A stretch of DNA of 64,000 nt from Sporomusaceae bacterium (GCA_022839045.1 JALHDI010000010.1:38179-102178); one strand, 5' to 3'; shown: positions 7,913 to 16,655, counted from the stretch's first letter. Notes: generated from the letters alone by a model not told the origin. Program-made: numbers and translations.

Positions 7913-8982
7913 GATCGGCCGCGGCTCATCGCGCGGCGTTCAGCCGTTTCCAGAACGGTGTCGATGTCGCCGCTACGGGGGGTTTTCCCGTGGGCAGCGT
8001 ATTCGGCGATCATGATTCGGGCGCGCTCTTCCATGCGGTGCTGCGCGACAAAATGGTTTTCGACCGTCAGCGGGCCGCCGATGCAGCCACCGGCGCACGC
8101 CAGCGCTTCGATATGGTCGACATGGCCGAGCTTCCCTAACGCCACCTGTTCCAGCAATTCCCCCACCCTGGCGATACCGTCGACGACCAGGGAGTTTGCT
8201 ACATCCACCGCAGCGTTCTCGCCACCAGATACCGCCCAGCCGATACCGATCCAGGATGCTATCGGCCGGTGTAGAGTTCCGGGGTGATTGGCCAGTATTT
8301 TGCGTAAATCCCCGTATATCTTCGATATGCCAATCGCCCCGGTAACATCCGATTTTACCGCGCCCAGCGGGTGTTTCACCGCCGTCATTTTCGCCGGACA
8401 AGGGGTGATAAACCAAACTCCGATTTCTTCCGGTGCGATGTTGTTCTTTTGGCTGGCTTCCGCCCGAGCGATTCTCGCGGCGACATCGACAGGCGCATCG
8501 ATGGAGATGAGGTAATCGATCAGTTCGGGATACTTCACCTGGATGAGGCGAACGACCGCCGGACAAGCGGACGATATGGCGGGACGCTTTATATCGGCCC
8601 GCTTGAGGAATTCCCTGGTGCCCATGGACACGATTTCGGCTGCCTGCGCCACCTCGAAGACATCGTCGAAACCCAGTTCGAGCAGTGCCCAAAGTATCGA
8701 CTCGACCTGGATTTCAGCGCCGAATTGCCCATAGAGCGCCGGAGCCGGTAGGGCGATATTGTATTTATAGTGCCTTATATCCTCCAGGCAATCGGTCACC
8801 GCAGTTTTGGCGTGATTGGCGCAATGGCGGATACACTCTCCACAGTCGATGCATCGCACTTCGGTAATCTGCGCTTTGCCGCCGCGGATGCGGATGGCCT
8901 CGGTCGGACAACGTTTGATGCAATTAACGCACCCTTTGCAACGGTCGCCAATCAACCGCACCGAATGAAAATATTCTCCCAA
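7864..8982 (-). CDS. [FeFe]-hydrogenase-like Fe-S protein (sensor type), frameshifted
   Basis: Two 4Fe-4S motifs (CKGCVNCIKRC and CIDCGECIRHC) precede a hydrogenase large-subunit domain. The three H-cluster loops are present in divergent form: ISSACPAVVR, ITPCPAKMT and ALACAGGCIGGP. This is the pattern of group C/D-like, putative redox-sensing hydrogenases rather than the catalytic TSCCPxW form. After ETAERRA the frame drifts into arginine/serine-rich residues. Homologues continue into the Fe-S domain found in another frame at 7912, so a small indel near 7930-7945 is likely. The start is a TTG. A 20-bp regulatory palindrome lies 67 bp upstream. Confidence 0.72.
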   Translation of the reverse strand: MGEYFHSVRLIGDRCKGCVNCIKRCPTEAIRIRGGKAQITEVRCIDCGECIRHCANHAKTAVTDCLEDIRHYKYNIALPAPALYGQFGAEIQVESILWALLELGFDDVFEVAQAAEIVSMGTREFLKRADIKRPAISSACPAVVRLIQVKYPELIDYLISIDAPVDVAARIARAEASQKNNIAPEEIGVWFITPCPAKMTAVKHPLGAVKSDVTGAIGISKIYGDLRKILANHPGTLHRPIASWIGIGWAVSGGENAAVDVANSLVVDGIARVGELLEQVALGKLGHVDHIEALACAGGCIGGPLTVENHFVAQHRMEERARIMIAEYAAHGKTPRSGDIDTVLETAERRAMSRGRSCGSMRTSSGRCTRWS

Positions 8983-9048
8983 GCTTTACACCACGCAATC
9001 CTTACAGGTAAAGCCTTCGTCGCGCAAAATAATAGACGCGCCTTCAAA

Positions 9049-9068
9049 TTATAAGATATATTTCATAA
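9049..9068. promoter_or_regulatory. 20-bp palindromic operator, copy A
   Basis: TTATAAGATATATTTCATAA differs at two bases from the consensus TTATGAAATATATTTCATAA shared by four sites in this window. It lies between the hydrogenase-like gene (start 8982) and the Zur-like gene end. Confidence 0.65.
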
Positions 9069-9127
9069 CAAGCTCGTGGAACCCCTACGGAAAGCCGCTT
9101 GCCCGAAGCCTAACCGCCTGCCGGAAA

Positions 9128-9556
9128 TTACATTTCCCTGCAGGCCAGGCAATGCCCATACATTTCGAGCCTATGCCCCTTGACCGAAAAACCCGTTCTT
9201 TCTTCCAGAGCTTTTTGGTAATCTTCCAGCGGACAGTCGTTGATGACGACCAACTTACGGCATTTGACGCACACCAAATGGTGTTTATGCTCCAGGCTGC
9301 TCATCTCATACATCGCCTTGTTGTTATCGCTCAAAGTCGTTTTCGTTACCAGGCTGCTCGCGACTAGAGCTTCGAGCGCCCTGTACACCGTGGATATGTT
9401 GATGGATACACCGCGCTCCTTGAGCTTGATGAATATCGCTTCGACCGGCAACGGGCTCTTACTTTCCTCCACAACTTCCAGTATGAGATTGCGCCGCTTG
9501 GTATTGCGCAGATTCCCTTTGTGAAGCAGTGTTTTGTAATCTTTTGTCGGCTGCAA
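9128..9556 (-). CDS. zur: Fur-family regulator, probably Zur
   Basis: A 142-residue Fur-family repressor. The N-terminal winged helix contains STVYRALEALV. The dimerisation half has HKHHLVCVKC and a C-terminal CLAC pair, giving the two CxxC structural zinc motifs. It is the last gene of the znuACB unit, which is the main reason to call it Zur rather than Fur or PerR. An upstream dyad before znuA is the likely target. It could be transcribed with the znu genes or from its own promoter in the 184-bp gap. Confidence 0.75.
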   Translation of the reverse strand: MQPTKDYKTLLHKGNLRNTKRRNLILEVVEESKSPLPVEAIFIKLKERGVSINISTVYRALEALVASSLVTKTTLSDNNKAMYEMSSLEHKHHLVCVKCRKLVVINDCPLEDYQKALEERTGFSVKGHRLEMYGHCLACREM

Positions 9557-9611
9557 AATGCGCCCACCCTCTCAGTTAATTGGCCCCGGTGGCTATTTGG
9601 ACCAAACTGAA

Positions 9612-9725
9612 TCATATATTGTATCCAAGGTCGATTAGATTCACTTTTTCAGAACCAAATGACGTCAAAAAATGTTCGATCTCTTCCAATGACAGACCCA
9701 AATATGTTAGCGAATCGAAAGGCAC
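9612..9725 (-). CDS. Small ORF of 37 codons between znuB and zur
   Basis: A GTG at 9725 opens 37 codons (LSLEEIEHFLTSFGSEKVNL in the middle) ending at TGA 9612-9614. Residue composition is protein-like, with an amphipathic helix, but the ribosome site is weak and no family is recognised. It fills most of the znuB-zur gap. Confidence 0.3.
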   Translation of the reverse strand: MPFDSLTYLGLSLEEIEHFLTSFGSEKVNLIDLGYNI

Positions 9726-9739
9726 GTCTTATAGTTTCG

Positions 9740-10564
9740 TTACTCACTCCTTATACCCTCCAATTGCGCTTCTTTCTTTTCGACTTTATCCCCAAGTCTT
9801 GTCCAGAAGAGTGCGGCGGCAATGTACGAAATGCCGCACATCATTACGATTGTCGCTCCTGAGGCAATCCGCAGCTCGTAAGAAATCCACAATCCCATGA
9901 CGCAGAAGAACATGCCGAGCAGAGAAGCAATAATCATGATCGGCTTCAAATCGCGCGCGAAGATTTTGGCGATGGCCACGGGAGCCGTCAATAAGGCGAT
10001 CACGAGGATGATTCCGGCGACCCGGATCAGCAGCACGATGGTGGCCGCTATCATGGCGAACAGCAAATAATCGAAAAACCGTATGTTTATCCCCTTGATC
10101 ATCAATAATTCCTCATCGAACAGGTAGGCTTTAAGCGCGTCAAAGAGAATGGCGACGACGGCCAAAACGAAAATATCCAACAGGGCCATGACCGCCAGGT
10201 CGGATCTGGTCAAGGTCAAGATGTCGCCGAAAAGGTAAGAGGAAATGTCCGGCGGATAGCCTGGAGTGAAGGCGATAAAGAGTATGCCGGCGGCCATGCC
10301 CAGCGACCAGAACAGCCCCATCAGAATATCGGTGTGGGTATTTATTTCTCTGTGTATTTTGGCAATGCCGAAAGAGGCAAGAAGCGAAAAAAACAAAGCG
10401 CCGATAATCGGTTCAATCTTGAAATAATAGCCCATCCCTACGCCGCCGAAAGCCGTATGGGCAATACCCCCGCTCATCATGACCAGCTTCTTTTCCACGA
10501 TCATCGTCCCGATTATGCCGCAGGCTATGCTCGCCATAATCGCTGCGGCCAAAGCGTTCTGCAT
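9740..10564 (-). CDS. znuB: Zinc ABC importer permease
   Basis: A 274-residue permease of the ABC-3 metal family with about eight helices. The N-terminal ISxGIAH-type motif (MMSGGIAHTAFGGVGMG) and later LLTAPVAIAKI are typical of ZnuB/MntB permeases. The start at 10564 (FMQNALAAAIMAS) overlaps the end of the ATPase gene by about 40 bp, and no in-frame alternative start lies closer to the usual YSFMQNAL context. It forms the membrane channel of the znu system. Confidence 0.85.
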   Translation of the reverse strand: MQNALAAAIMASIACGIIGTMIVEKKLVMMSGGIAHTAFGGVGMGYYFKIEPIIGALFFSLLASFGIAKIHREINTHTDILMGLFWSLGMAAGILFIAFTPGYPPDISSYLFGDILTLTRSDLAVMALLDIFVLAVVAILFDALKAYLFDEELLMIKGINIRFFDYLLFAMIAATIVLLIRVAGIILVIALLTAPVAIAKIFARDLKPIMIIASLLGMFFCVMGLWISYELRIASGATIVMMCGISYIAAALFWTRLGDKVEKKEAQLEGIRSE

Positions 10565-11346
10565 AAAACTGTACTTGATACATAATCGTCTTCTCCATGC
10601 TCCGTCAACACCCTGTGAGGCACACCATGGGCAAGAAGGTCGATGGGGCAGCCGTAAGCCTGCTGGACAAGCGCCTCGTCCAAGGCCGGTTCGCCATGAT
10701 AATAAAGCTTTTTGTTCAGACAAGCGATGCTCTTTACGTGGGAGGAAACAAAACTCATATCATGGGTCACGGCAACAATTGTCAACTCCTTGTTCAAATC
10801 CCTCAAAACGTCATATATTCTGGTCCGGGAAGCCGCGTCCATACTGGCGGTAGGCTCATCAAGCAGCAAAATGTCCGGTTTCTCCAACAGGGTGCGGGCT
10901 ATCAGCGTTTTCTGCATCTGGCCGCCGGACAATTGGCCGATCTGCCTTTCCCGCAAACCGGTTATATCGAGTCGCTCCATGATATCCACTGCCATTTCTT
11001 TGTCTTTCTCCGTGTAGCGATGGAAAAACAAGCGGGATTTGTCCATCATCCCCATCAGAATGACATCGAAAACTTTTATGGGAAAGTTGCGGTCAAATCT
11101 GGTGTATTGCGGTACATAGCCGATTCTCAGGTCTGTCGCCGGAATGCTGTTTCCGCCAAGCGAAATCGCGCCTGCCGATGGTTTTACCAAACCCAGGATC
11201 GCCCGTAACAACGTGGTTTTTCCGCCCCCGTTAGGGCCGATCACGCCCAGGAAATCTCCCCTCCTAATGGTAAGATTGACACCACATAGCGCGCAGATAC
11301 TGCCATAATTGACGCTTAACTCCCTTATCTGAATGATGTCGCTCAT
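10525..11346 (-). CDS. znuC: Zinc ABC importer ATPase
   Basis: A 273-residue ATPase: Walker A GPNGGGKTT, signature LSGGQMQKTLIARTL, Walker B ILLLDEPTASMD, switch HDMSFV. It sits between znuA and znuB and overlaps znuB. The last ~15 residues (SSTVLCRTLWPQ...) are encoded inside the znuB start region and look non-conserved. Zinc rather than manganese is inferred from the operon's regulator and binding protein. Confidence 0.87.
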   Translation of the reverse strand: MSDIIQIRELSVNYGSICALCGVNLTIRRGDFLGVIGPNGGGKTTLLRAILGLVKPSAGAISLGGNSIPATDLRIGYVPQYTRFDRNFPIKVFDVILMGMMDKSRLFFHRYTEKDKEMAVDIMERLDITGLRERQIGQLSGGQMQKTLIARTLLEKPDILLLDEPTASMDAASRTRIYDVLRDLNKELTIVAVTHDMSFVSSHVKSIACLNKKLYYHGEPALDEALVQQAYGCPIDLLAHGVPHRVLTEHGEDDYVSSTVLCRTLWPQRLWRA

Positions 11347-11351
11347 GAACT

Positions 11352-12221
11352 CTACTTCATAACTCTGCCGAATACAGCGGCAGTCTTCTCGAAATTTCCG
11401 ATATAATCCGCGGCCAGGGGCGCCAATTGCTCCGTGCTGCCGCCAATGGCTTCGGCGACTGATTTCGATTGCTTGCTGTCTATTTCCGCCTGGTAAAAAA
11501 TCACTTTGATTCCCTGCCGCTTAGCTTCATCGATCACTTGTCCTAAATCCCTGGCCGTGGCTTCCTTGCCGTCTTTTTCGAGCGCGATCATTTTCAGGCC
11601 GTAGTCGTCGGCGAAATAGCCGAACGCCGGATGATAAACAATAAACGTTTTGGTGTGAAGATTAGCCAGCGAACTTTTAATGTGTTCGTCCAGTTGGTCG
11701 AGTTTCCCGAGGTATTCTTTCGCATTTTTTTCATAAACGGCCTTGTTCCGCGGGTCGATCTGCGCGAGTTCCCGCGCGATGATTTCAACCATTACCTTGG
11801 CTCTTTTCGGCGAAAGCCAGATGTGGCCATCGCGTTTCCCCGGCGAGAACTCCCGTTCAGGATAAACTTTTTTAACCTCATCATTCATTTTTATCACTTT
11901 AAGCGATTTGTTTAGTTCCGTGCACTTGGGAAAAATGCTGGCGGTTTCGGAAGGAATCCCGATGGCAAAATACAGGGATGATTTACTGAGCTGCTCCATC
12001 TCTTGCGGCGTCGGCGCGTAATTGCCCGGGCTTTTCCCGGGCGGGATCATTGTCACTACGTCGACAAGCTCCCCGGCCACCGCTTTAACAAAGCTGGCCT
12101 GGGGAACGATGGATACCGCGACCTGCGGCTTCGGCGGCTCTGCTTGCGAAAGAGATTGGTGCGAGCATCCCGACAAAACAATCCCGGCAACAGACAAAAA
12201 CACCAGTACTAATTTTTTCAT
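11352..12221 (-). CDS. znuA: Zinc ABC importer binding lipoprotein
   Basis: A 289-residue cluster A-I binding protein. A lipoprotein signal ends in LSGC at residue 19. Metal ligands of the ZnuA/TroA family are visible: His in DGHIWLSP, His in YHPAFGYF and a late acidic residue (FYQAEIDS). It lacks the long His-rich loop of many ZnuA proteins, so manganese binding is not excluded. It is first in the znuACB-zur unit and has a dyad 30 bp upstream. Confidence 0.82.
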   Translation of the reverse strand: MKKLVLVFLSVAGIVLSGCSHQSLSQAEPPKPQVAVSIVPQASFVKAVAGELVDVVTMIPPGKSPGNYAPTPQEMEQLSKSSLYFAIGIPSETASIFPKCTELNKSLKVIKMNDEVKKVYPEREFSPGKRDGHIWLSPKRAKVMVEIIARELAQIDPRNKAVYEKNAKEYLGKLDQLDEHIKSSLANLHTKTFIVYHPAFGYFADDYGLKMIALEKDGKEATARDLGQVIDEAKRQGIKVIFYQAEIDSKQSKSVAEAIGGSTEQLAPLAADYIGNFEKTAAVFGRVMK

Positions 12222-12248
12222 CTTGGCGCCTCCCGCTTATAAACGCAA

Positions 12249-12265
12249 ACGCAAATCATTTGCAT
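12249..12265. promoter_or_regulatory. Probable Zur operator
   Basis: GCAAATCATTTGC (12251-12263) is a perfect dyad, embedded in an AT-rich stretch, 30 bp before the znuA start. Position and symmetry suit a Fur-family operator controlling znuACB. Confidence 0.6.
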
Positions 12266-12302
12266 TTATAATTTTATACCCGCGCCACTTCGATGTCAAT
12301 AT

Positions 12303-13196
12303 CTACCACCCTTTCTCCAGCGATAAGTCCAAGCCGGAAGGCTCCAGATGGATTACTGTGTCGCAGGGAGCAAAAACGGCCGCAATTTCCGCCTCTATTT
12401 CGTCGCAGATGGCGTGGGCCTTATTAAGATTCATATTTCTGTCCAGAAAGATGGAAACGTCGATCAACCGTTGACTGCCCGACCGCCTCGTCCTCAAGCG
12501 GTGAAAAGAGATGATTTCCGGATGATTGTTGATAATCCGGCGAATAATCTTCTCGTCCTCCGGCGGCAGGCTGACGTCGGTCAGTTCGCGCAAGCTCTTG
12601 CGGGTCATCGAGAATCCGGCTTTGATGATAAGCGCCGCCACCGCGATGGCGATGACCGGGTCCAGCCAGTTGAAACCGGTCAGTTTTATTGCGCAAAGCC
12701 CGCCAAGCACTCCGAGCGATGTCCATACATCCGCCCGCAAATGCAGCGCATCGGCCTCCAGCGCGTGGGAACCGGTTCGCCCGGCCACCGCAAACAGCTT
12801 CCCGGAAACGTGCCAGTTAATCAGCACGGACAAAAGCATCACCCCAATGCCGTAATCGAGGTATTTGGGCACACCGGGGCTGTGAAGCTTCACCAACGCT
12901 TCGTAAATAATCCAAAGAGCGACGAATATCATGAGTAACGACTCGATAACACCCGACAGGCTTTCAATCTTCCCGTGACCGTAGGTATGGTGACCGTCAG
13001 GGGGTCTATCCGCTTGGCGAACTGCGAAAAACGCTATTGACGACGCGGCGAGATCGATAATGGAGTGGACAGCCTCGGACAGTATACTGATAGCGCCGCC
13101 GTATAACCCCACCGCCAGCTTGAGCAGCACCAGCACCGCATTTGAAGTTACCGAAAGCCTGGCAACGGCGAGCTTTGAGTTGATAAAACGCTCCAA
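12303..13196 (-). CDS. Cation diffusion facilitator family transporter
   Basis: A 297-residue CDF transporter with about six helices. Metal-site motifs are seen in helix 2 (SEAVHSIIDLAAS, with H-x3-D) and helix 5 (ALEADALHLRADVW, with D-x3-H/D), plus HTYGHGK in the first half and a C-terminal cytoplasmic domain. The helix 2/5 residues suggest an iron/manganese/cobalt-type site rather than strict zinc, but this is weak evidence. It exports divalent cations using the proton gradient. The 20-bp palindrome is 55 bp upstream, placing it in the same regulon as the ORP cluster. Confidence 0.82.
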   Translation of the reverse strand: MERFINSKLAVARLSVTSNAVLVLLKLAVGLYGGAISILSEAVHSIIDLAASSIAFFAVRQADRPPDGHHTYGHGKIESLSGVIESLLMIFVALWIIYEALVKLHSPGVPKYLDYGIGVMLLSVLINWHVSGKLFAVAGRTGSHALEADALHLRADVWTSLGVLGGLCAIKLTGFNWLDPVIAIAVAALIIKAGFSMTRKSLRELTDVSLPPEDEKIIRRIINNHPEIISFHRLRTRRSGSQRLIDVSIFLDRNMNLNKAHAICDEIEAEIAAVFAPCDTVIHLEPSGLDLSLEKGW

Positions 13197-13250
13197 CCCT
13201 ATCCCTCCCGTATATAGGGTACTACTGGGATTTACATCGTCCCCATTATT

Positions 13251-13270
13251 TTATGAACTATATTTCATAA
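13251..13270. promoter_or_regulatory. 20-bp palindromic operator, copy B
   Basis: TTATGAACTATATTTCATAA has one mismatch to the shared consensus. It lies upstream of the CDF gene and downstream of the disrupted DUF4213/DUF364 gene. Confidence 0.7.
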
Positions 13271-13306
13271 CGCGCGCAGAAAGCGAACGGCTTTTCTTAT
13301 GGTAAA

Positions 13307-13912
13307 CTAATCCGCCTGTACTCTGACGGTCATCTTTTGGCCGTATCTAATCAGTTGCTGCATTCCGGCGCACTGGCTTATGCCCGCGAGAACGGCATCC
13401 CGGTTTGCCTGCGGCCATTTAGTTCCCGCAAGAACGGTGACCCCCGAACCTAAAATGCTTGCGGCTCTCTTGTCGCGTTCGAATACCATCAGGCGTTTGG
13501 TTTTACCAGTCAGGTTTGCGATAACAGGACCGATATGTCCGATAACCCCGACGGTGTCCTCGGGGTTGACTGCTACGGAGAAAGCCGCATCCGCCCCACG
13601 GGGATTGTCAACCTGTTTCAGCTTATCGAATTCGGCGACGGAGTTTAATACCGCCAACCTCATCGCAACCGTTACGACGTCTTTGCCTGTTACCGCTCAT
13701 TCAGCAAGCTCTTCGGCCGGCTTCCCGGCCAGGCCGCCGGCTTGCGGGAAGGCTGAGCATATATGCCCGATTTCATTTTTCAATACATAGGTTACTCCCA
13801 AGGAGCCGTCGTCCAGGTCAACGGCCAGTAAGTTCAGTCCCACCCTGACCTCCCTGATCCTCTTCCCCGACAGCCTTGGCGATGCCAAATTATTAATACG
13901 TTCGAGAATCAC
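13307..13912 (-). pseudogene. DUF4213/DUF364 protein interrupted by an in-frame TGA
   Basis: Two same-frame pieces make one protein. Codons from a GTG at 13912 (AGGAGG six bases upstream) encode a DUF4213-like N-terminal domain (REVRVGLNLLAVDLDDGSLG). After a TGA at 13697-13699 the frame continues with the DUF364 Rossmann-like domain (VGVIGHIGPVIANLTGKTKR). DUF4213/DUF364 proteins are thought to chelate heavy metals. Only the single TGA interrupts an otherwise intact frame, so the gene is either freshly disrupted or read through. It lies just after the NifU-like gene. Confidence 0.7.
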
Positions 13913-13980
13913 GGCTAACCTCCTGAAGGGCTGACTTCCCAACCTGCCGCGACACGCGGCATCTTTCCAAACATTCAGCG

Positions 13981-14355
13981 TCACTTTTGCCCTTCCTTGG
14001 CGCGATAGTTTTCGATCGCCGCTTTAAGCGCGCTTACCCCCAGGTTCGAACAGTGCTGCTTCACCTCCGGCAACCCGTCCAGTGCGTCGATGACATCCTG
14101 CTCGGTTATCTTCAAAGCCTCTTCAACCGTTCTGCCCTTCGCCAGCACCGTTGTCATGCTGCCGCAGGCGATAGCCGCACAGCAGCCGAAAACCAGAAAA
14201 CTGATGTTGGCTATCTTATCTCCCTGTACCTGAATAAACATTTTGAATGTATCGCCGCAGTCGGGCTCTCCGGCCGTCCCCACCCCGTCTGGGTCAGACA
14301 TGAGGAATATGTTGCGGGGCGCAGTAAAATGTTCCATTACCGTGTCTGAATACAT
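13981..14355 (-). CDS. NifU/IscU-like Fe-S scaffold protein
   Basis: A 124-residue scaffold of the NifU N-terminal/IscU family. The three cluster-ligand cysteines are visible: EPDCGD near residue 33, FGCCAAIA near 58, and QHCSNLG near 102. AGGGGG precedes the ATG. This short form occurs in anaerobes with Mrp/ORP-type proteins. It presumably builds or hands over Fe-S clusters to the ATPases encoded upstream in the same direction. No cysteine desulfurase is present nearby. Confidence 0.85.
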   Translation of the reverse strand: MYSDTVMEHFTAPRNIFLMSDPDGVGTAGEPDCGDTFKMFIQVQGDKIANISFLVFGCCAAIACGSMTTVLAKGRTVEEALKITEQDVIDALDGLPEVKQHCSNLGVSALKAAIENYRAKEGQK

Positions 14356-14676
14356 GGTTAATCCCCCTTGAACTAGGTTAAATCTTCCGCTGCTTTACCT
14401 ACCGGAGGAATATACAGTTATCCGCGGAAGAATACGTAAGCTACTAGCAGCAGACCTCCCGATGTTCTTGTCACGAACGAAGATACATTTTCCATAGAGC
14501 ATTTGAATACGCATAATTGCAAAATGCACGTAAATTGACTGCTTTTCCAAACGCTGCGCGGTAAGTATAGGTCAGAGCCGTCAAGTTATCATTAGTCATA
14601 ACCGCGCTCAGCCCGGCCAAGCGGCTTGCCCGCCTGGCCGGTTTTTGGGAGCAGTCATGCACGGCTGCCGGAAACT
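14356..14676. other. Intergenic region with a GC-rich hairpin
   Basis: No gene recognised in 320 bases. A hairpin CCGGCCA (14613-14619) with TGGCCGG (14635-14641) follows the NifX-like gene on the minus strand; its T run is on the plus strand, so it terminates minus-strand transcripts only weakly. The rest should hold the promoter for the NifU-like gene. Confidence 0.45.
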
Positions 14677-15039
14677 CTAGCCCCAGTGCCCTTCGACGTC
14701 CGGCGCCGCCAATGGGGAGAGCAGGCCGCTGTTGTAAGCTTTGAGCGCTTCCTCAGCCGTCTCGGTTGTGGCGGAAAATATCTTGATCCCACCGGCGTCC
14801 AGGACTTTGAACGCTTTCGGTCCCACATGCCCGGTAATCAGCGCGGACGCTCCCAGCCGCTGGACGCTTTGCGCGGCCTGAATGCCGGCCCCTTGCGCGG
14901 CCTCCAGGTTTTGTATGTTGGGGTGGCATTCCCAGGAATTGTTCTCAAGGTCGCAGACGATAAAGTACGCGGCCCGCCCGAAGCGTGTGTCGAACCGGTC
15001 TTCAAGGCCCGGTCCGCCGGCGGTTACTACGACTTTCAT
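14677..15039 (-). CDS. NifX/ORP-like dinitrogenase cofactor-family protein
   Basis: A 120-residue protein of the dinitrogenase iron-molybdenum cofactor family (NifX/NifB C-terminal). It begins MKVVVTAGGPGLEDRFDTRF and contains GHVGPKAFKVLDAGGIKI. Small members of this type include the orange protein ORP, which binds a Mo-Cu cluster in Desulfovibrio. The gene is last in a run with MrpORP and two P-loop ferredoxins, the same company as ORP genes. No nitrogenase genes are present, so nitrogen fixation is not implied. Confidence 0.8.
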   Translation of the reverse strand: MKVVVTAGGPGLEDRFDTRFGRAAYFIVCDLENNSWECHPNIQNLEAAQGAGIQAAQSVQRLGASALITGHVGPKAFKVLDAGGIKIFSATTETAEEALKAYNSGLLSPLAAPDVEGHWG

Positions 15040-15043
15040 ATTC

Positions 15044-16246
15044 TCACCCCCCGTGGCATTGATGCCCGTCTTCGTCGTGGCTGCAGGGATTCGCGCCCGT
15101 GATCAGCGTGCCTTTGAGATAAGCCTCGACAACTTCCTCAGGCGCCCCGGATGCTACGCCGCATACGACCTTGACGCCGTTCTGCTGAAAAAGAGCCTGA
15201 GCCCGCTCTCCCATGCCACCGGCCAGGATGGTGTCGGCGCCTTCCCCGGCCAGCCAGGCCGGAAATACGCCCGGCTCGTGGGGCGGCGGCGTCTTTTTGG
15301 TTATGCCGGTGATTTTGCCGTCAGCCACGCCGACGAAGGCAAACTCCTGGCAGTGCCCGAAGTGTGTGCAAAGTTTGCCGCCAGCCAAAGGAACAGCGAT
15401 CTTCATGGTCATTTTCCCATCACCTTTCTTTTCAGCCAGATTGTCCTGGATATTCTTTATTATCTCCTCGAAGCAGTCCTTGACAGGGCCGCCCGACGAA
15501 GCCAGGCTGCAACCGCGGTCGCCTGCCTGGACAACCGCCGGATCGAGGGGGATTTTGCCTAGAAAGGGGATTCCCCATGTTCTGGCGGTCTTCTCGCCCC
15601 CGCCGCTCTTGAAGATATTGTGCAGGCTGCCGCAGTCGGGGCAGATGAAGCCGCTCATATTCTCGACTATTCCCAGGATTTTCATGTCGGTCTGCTGGCA
15701 GAAGTGCAGCGATTTGCGCACATCCGCCAGGGCGATTTCCTGGGGAGTGGTTACGACGACGGCCTGACAGCCGGGTATCGTCTGCGCGACGGTCAGCGGC
15801 TCGTCTCCCGTACCGGGGGGGCTGTCGATGACCAGATAGTCCAGCGCGCCCCAGTCCACGTCGGCGAGCAGTTGGCGGATGACGCCGATTTTCAGCGGGC
15901 CGCGCCATATTACGGCTTGATCTGGCCGTTGCAGGAAGCCCTGCATGGACACCACCTTAAGATTGTCGCTGACCAGGTAAGGCTGTATTCTCTCGCCGAC
16001 CGTGTTCAGCGGAAAGCCGGTCAGCCCCAGCAAGCCGGCGATACTCGGCCCGTGCATGTCGATATCGAGCAGGCCGACTTTGTGACCCCCGTTGCTCAAG
16101 AATACGGCGATATTGGCGGCGACGGTGCTTTTCCCCACGCCCCCCTTGCCGCTCATGATAAGCAAAGTATGTTTCACGTTGCTCAGAAATTCGCTGATTT
16201 TCTGATCTTCAGCCGCTTTGTCGCTATTGCCCGAACACGATTGCAT
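15044..16246 (-). CDS. Mrp/NBP35 ATPase fused to a NifX/ORP domain (MrpORP-like)
   Basis: Four hundred residues in two domains. Residues ~25-270 are an Mrp-type deviant Walker ATPase: GKGGVGKST, the SPPGTGDE motif, and FICPDCGS, whose CxxC pair can bridge an Fe-S cluster between monomers. Residues ~280-400 are a NifX-like domain (KIAVPLAGGKLCTHFGHC). This fusion is the MrpORP architecture known from Desulfovibrio, where it works with ORP. An internal ATG run at the junction (MTMKIAV) could also give a separate ORP-like product. It likely inserts Fe-S or Mo-containing clusters. Confidence 0.85.
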   Translation of the reverse strand: MQSCSGNSDKAAEDQKISEFLSNVKHTLLIMSGKGGVGKSTVAANIAVFLSNGGHKVGLLDIDMHGPSIAGLLGLTGFPLNTVGERIQPYLVSDNLKVVSMQGFLQRPDQAVIWRGPLKIGVIRQLLADVDWGALDYLVIDSPPGTGDEPLTVAQTIPGCQAVVVTTPQEIALADVRKSLHFCQQTDMKILGIVENMSGFICPDCGSLHNIFKSGGGEKTARTWGIPFLGKIPLDPAVVQAGDRGCSLASSGGPVKDCFEEIIKNIQDNLAEKKGDGKMTMKIAVPLAGGKLCTHFGHCQEFAFVGVADGKITGITKKTPPPHEPGVFPAWLAGEGADTILAGGMGERAQALFQQNGVKVVCGVASGAPEEVVEAYLKGTLITGANPCSHDEDGHQCHGG

Positions 16247-16259
16247 TGTGCCTCTCTCC

Positions 16260-16652
16260 TTATAAAAAACTGGCCGAACTCCTTTTGACCAACTTGGTCA
16301 CGTCTATCGCGTCAGGTACCTGCAAGGTAAGCAAGCGACCATGAGTGAGCATTTCGGCCGCCTCCCTCACCAGTGCCTCGGGAGCCTGGTAGATGCTTAT
16401 GCCGCGTCTGCCCAATTCTTTGAACGAAATTGGGTCGATACCCCCCGATATCAATGCTTCTATTCCCTTTTCCTTCAACATGCTAGCTCTTATCTGGCCG
16501 CTATACTTCTGCTGGCGCGACCAAAGGGATAATTTTATGGTTTCCCAGCTCCCGCCCCCCGTGTCGAATACGAGAATATAGCGGGCGGCTGTGAAACGAC
16601 CGTCAACAGGCGATTCCGGACTGTCGATGCTTGCCGTTATCGCGATTCTCAT
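16260..16652 (-). CDS. NifX/ORP-like protein
   Basis: A 130-residue second free-standing member of the NifX/ORP family (ESPVDGRFTAARYILVFDTG; LISGGIDPISFKELGRRGIS). It is only about 30% alike by eye to the one at 14677 and lacks the His-rich loop of the MrpORP domain. It is packed within four to fourteen bases of both neighbours, so it is co-transcribed with the ATPases. Confidence 0.78.
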   Translation of the reverse strand: MRIAITASIDSPESPVDGRFTAARYILVFDTGGGSWETIKLSLWSRQQKYSGQIRASMLKEKGIEALISGGIDPISFKELGRRGISIYQAPEALVREAAEMLTHGRLLTLQVPDAIDVTKLVKRSSASFL

Positions 16653-16655
16653 GAA

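Noticed and set aside
13640..13699. Selenocysteine insertion at the TGA of the DUF4213/DUF364 gene
   Set aside because: The only hairpin just after the TGA is a weak five-base stem with a three-base loop, not a convincing bacterial SECIS. A nonsense mutation is simpler, though not excluded.
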